From assembly GCA_026989095.1 (NCBI GenBank), contig JALSKA010000219.1, positions 1 to 46,521 on the forward strand: a stretch of 46,521 nucleotides of DNA, given 5' to 3'. The DNA is from Ardenticatenaceae bacterium (lineage in GTDB: Bacteria > Chloroflexota > Anaerolineae > Ardenticatenales > Ardenticatenaceae). Position 1 is the stretch's first letter. The number at the start of each line of letters is the position of its first letter. The notes below the pieces were generated by a model. It saw only the letters and a program-made list of their open reading frames with translations, did not search any database and was not told the origin of the DNA. Positions 44,417-46,521 of this stretch are shown one piece after another. The translations under genes were made by a program, and so were the position numbers.

Positions 44417-44938
44417 ATGGGCGCACAGATTCACCAGCCGGCGCCGGACTTCGAGTTGTATGACGTGGAAGGCCGGCGGCACCGACTGCGGGACTACCGA
44501 GGGCGCATCGTGGTGGTGGACTTCTGGTCGGCCGAGTGTCCCATTTCCCGCGATTACGACCCGTATTTCAGCGAGTTCGCCGAGCGGTTTGCGGCCCACG
44601 GCGTGGTGGTGTTGGCCGTGGACTCCAACACCTACGAGGACGAGGGCGTTTTCCACGAGGCCGTGCGCACGAGGAACTTGAGTTTTCCCGTGCTCCGCGA
44701 CAAGGGCAACCAGGTGGCCGACCTCTACGGGGCTGAGACGACGCCCCACGTCTTCGTGGTGGACCGGGAGGGGCTCCTGCGTTACCGGGGCCACGTGGAC
44801 GACCGCTCTTGGCAGCAAAAACACCCCACAACTGATTACTTGGAGCAGGTGGTCCGGGCCCTCTTGGCCGGCGAGGAGCCGCCGGTGACAGAGCGCCCGC
44901 CCTTCGGGTGCACTATCAACAGGGCGTGGGACCTGTGA
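44417..44938 (+). CDS. Redoxin (thioredoxin-fold) protein
   Basis: A 173-residue thioredoxin-fold protein of the AhpC-TSA/redoxin group. The active-site stretch is DFWSAECPISRDY (Cys near residue 40), so there is one Cys where CxxC proteins have two; a second conserved Cys is in PFGCTIN near the C-terminus. The cis-Pro is in TTPHVFVVDREG. It probably reduces peroxides or disulphides in the cytoplasm, as there is no signal peptide. I start at ATG 44417, after AAGGAGG; an ATG 24 bases upstream lacks a proper site. The next gene overlaps by four bases (GTGA). Confidence 0.88.
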   Translation: MGAQIHQPAPDFELYDVEGRRHRLRDYRGRIVVVDFWSAECPISRDYDPYFSEFAERFAAHGVVVLAVDSNTYEDEGVFHEAVRTRNLSFPVLRDKGNQVADLYGAETTPHVFVVDREGLLRYRGHVDDRSWQQKHPTTDYLEQVVRALLAGEEPPVTERPPFGCTINRAWDL

Positions 44939-45564
44939 GACGGCATTTGGCGGCGCTGCAGGGGGGCGGGAAGCGGGCGCGGGGCGCCGTTGGCGTGCTG
45001 GCCGGGGTGCTGCTCCTCGTGGCGGGGTGTGGTGGGAGCACGCCGGCACAGGTGGTGCCCACCCCGGTCTCTTTTGCCTCTTCCCAACCCTCCACCCCGG
45101 CCGCAACGCCGGCGCTGCGCACGGCGGCGGCTCCCGGCGTCACCTTCGAGGGAGGGCGGACGGGAGCGCTCTGGGAGCTGGCCGGCTTTCGCCACGAGCT
45201 CCTGGCCGACCGGGTGCGGCTGATCTGGGAGATGGAGGGAGGCACTGCCTCTGTGCCCAGGTATGCCCTGCGCGCCGTGGACAACGGGGCCGAGCCTCAC
45301 CCGGTCGCTCCCGGCCCGTTGTGGGGGCAGGTGCGCGTGGACCTGATCTTCTTCGACCTGTACGCCCGGGAGTTCCCGCTGCGAGAGCACTTCCCCGTGG
45401 AGGCGTTTGACGCCACATCGCCCGTGGTGCGCGTGGGGCTCTATCCCACGTTCGACGACGCGGCCTTGGGCTTCTCGGTGGGGTTGCGCCGGCGTGCTCC
45501 CCTGGAGGTCTACGAGGTGGAGAACCCACCCCGCCTCGTCGTGGACGTGTTGCGCGAGCCGTGA
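44935..45564 (+). CDS. Lipoprotein with AMIN-like C-terminal domain
   Basis: A 209-residue predicted lipoprotein. The start GTG 44935 overlaps the redoxin stop; an earlier GTG is possible. The signal is a basic start, a Val/Leu/Gly-rich core and lipobox LVAGC (Cys near residue 34), followed by a Thr/Pro/Ala linker to about residue 75. The rest is beta-rich and ends with YEVENPPRLVVDVL, the pattern of AMIN-type domains that bind cell-wall or pilus parts. Function is unknown. It should sit on the outer face of the membrane. Confidence 0.75.
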   Translation: MRRHLAALQGGGKRARGAVGVLAGVLLLVAGCGGSTPAQVVPTPVSFASSQPSTPAATPALRTAAAPGVTFEGGRTGALWELAGFRHELLADRVRLIWEMEGGTASVPRYALRAVDNGAEPHPVAPGPLWGQVRVDLIFFDLYAREFPLREHFPVEAFDATSPVVRVGLYPTFDDAALGFSVGLRRRAPLEVYEVENPPRLVVDVLREP

Positions 45565-45593
45565 GCACGGCTCGCCAATCTAGGAGCGCGATT

Positions 45594-46517
45594 TCATTGG
45601 CCTCCGCTGTCCTCCTCCGCTGGGGTGTGCCGGCACAGCGACCACCGTCCGTATGGCTGAACCCTCACGGTGAGCTCCTCGGCGGTCACCCCGCCCGGCG
45701 CGTAGAGGACTTCTGTGTGGGCGAGGCGCCAGCCCCTGCCCCCGTTGTCCTGACGCTCCCACCCTGTCAACGGCTCCACCGGCCCGGAGATGGAGGGGAG
45801 AGTCTGATTGCCAACAGCGTGCGCGTGGGCTGTGAGCCTCTGTTGGCCGCGCACGGTCAAGTAGACCTCATCGCCGTCACACGTCCACGCATATCCCGAT
45901 GTCGTGGTGCTGTTCTCGGAACGCCGACAGCACGCCAACTGGATCCGACCCCACCCGTAGCCCCGCTCGCCGCCGATTTGCAGGCGCTGGAGGGCCTGCT
46001 CCCACTGCAGGGGAACGCTCGAACCGTTGACGTCGATGGTTGAGGGCATCCCCGTTTGAACCCACAGGTCGCCCACCAGGTAGACGGGCTGGCCCTCGCG
46101 GGTATAGGGTGAGATGAATTCGATTTCGTACAGCATACCTTCGGCCGCGGTGCGTCGGTCGGAAGCCAGCGCGGTGCGCGCGGTGCCGTCCAGGTAGAGG
46201 TAGTCCCAATAGGTGGGGTCGGGCCAGGGGAAGTGGGGTGCGGAGGGAGCTGTCCATGAGCCGTTGTCACCCTTCTCACCACGGGCTGGCCAGAGATAGC
46301 CGAAGCGGAAGTGCGATTGGAGGACTTCTCCCACGCGCTGATAGGCTTTCGCGTTGCTGCCCTGCCCCGCAAGCCAGACCAGGCGCTCGGTGAGCGCGGC
46401 CCAGAGGTTCTTGCCGGGCACGTAGCGGCGGGTTTGCATCAGGTTGCCCGCCTTGCGCCAGCCGATGTGCAGGGGGCTCTCCAGCCGAAAGACCAGGAGG
46501 TAGTGGGTCCAGGCCAT
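45594..46517 (-). CDS. RAMP-superfamily type III CRISPR-associated protein
   Basis: A 307-residue protein. The start FRLESPLHIGWRK, then TRRYVPGKNLWAALTERL, and the glycine-rich loop GGERGYGWGRIQL near residue 188 are typical of RAMP proteins (Cmr/Csm/Csx10 type) that hold crRNA or build the type III effector. Which subunit it is cannot be told. The start ATG 46517 is four bases from the window edge, so its ribosome-binding site and the rest of the operon lie outside. It is the last gene of that operon and converges with the lipoprotein gene across 29 bases; no terminator is obvious there. Confidence 0.8.
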   Translation of the reverse strand: MAWTHYLLVFRLESPLHIGWRKAGNLMQTRRYVPGKNLWAALTERLVWLAGQGSNAKAYQRVGEVLQSHFRFGYLWPARGEKGDNGSWTAPSAPHFPWPDPTYWDYLYLDGTARTALASDRRTAAEGMLYEIEFISPYTREGQPVYLVGDLWVQTGMPSTIDVNGSSVPLQWEQALQRLQIGGERGYGWGRIQLACCRRSENSTTTSGYAWTCDGDEVYLTVRGQQRLTAHAHAVGNQTLPSISGPVEPLTGWERQDNGGRGWRLAHTEVLYAPGGVTAEELTVRVQPYGRWSLCRHTPAEEDSGGQ

Positions 46518-46521
46518 GCTT

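Overview
The window looks like a piece of a chromosome from a thermophilic, high-GC bacterium, most likely of the Chloroflexota. The evidence is indirect. The overall base composition is GC-rich. A TtuB/TtuA pair for 2-thiolation of tRNA U54 is typical of thermophiles. Lipoproteins carry a lipobox, one of them followed by a long Pro/Thr/Ser linker. A bacterial Qng1-type queuosine salvage enzyme and a Chloroflexota-style tRNA-guanine transglycosylase are also present. No rRNA, tRNA, insertion sequence or CRISPR array was seen, so the assignment below phylum level is open.

Layout, left to right. 1-7.7 kb (+): the end of a TPR protein, then a CpXC zinc-ribbon gene overlapping a histidine operon (hisB, an inserted methyltransferase, hisH, hisA, hisF, hisI), then hflX with its own promoter. 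7.9-12.4 kb (+): a 1483-residue protein with an amidase domain, a glycoside-hydrolase-like barrel, five Ig-like repeats and three discoidin domains. 12.4-20.6 kb (-): sfsA, a lipoprotein hydrolase, an MFS exporter, a glycosyltransferase, aceK, a second glycosyltransferase and a polysaccharide-type ABC permease. 20.6-27.1 kb (-): a tRNA-modification unit, ttuB-ttuA-qng1-tgt-ecfS-ecfT-ecfAA', which reads as U54 thiolation plus a complete import-and-salvage route for queuosine/queuine. 27.1-31.1 kb (-): an orphan molybdenum hydroxylase large subunit overlapping larB and larE. 31.1-34.6 kb: mgtE with a leader of about 450 bases, divergent era, and a MOSC protein. 34.6-38.0 kb (-): sdhCDAB.

38.15-40.45 kb (+) holds the most striking item: an NHLRC2-like thioredoxin/NHL-repeat gene with an in-frame UGA exactly where relatives carry the first Cys of the CxxC active site. 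A SECIS-like hairpin follows directly, which indicates a UxxC selenoprotein. All around it UGA serves as a normal stop, so general code reassignment is unlikely. A small membrane protein is translationally coupled downstream.

40.6-45.6 kb (+): a PIG-L deacetylase, two small uncharacterised proteins, a promoter-hairpin-terminator RNA with a 24-codon leader ORF ahead of an ABC-2 exporter, then a redoxin and an AMIN-like lipoprotein. 45.6-46.5 kb (-): one RAMP-family type III CRISPR protein, whose operon would lie beyond the right edge. Starts were chosen from ribosome-binding sites, gene overlaps and recognisable promoters; several differ from the longest open frame.
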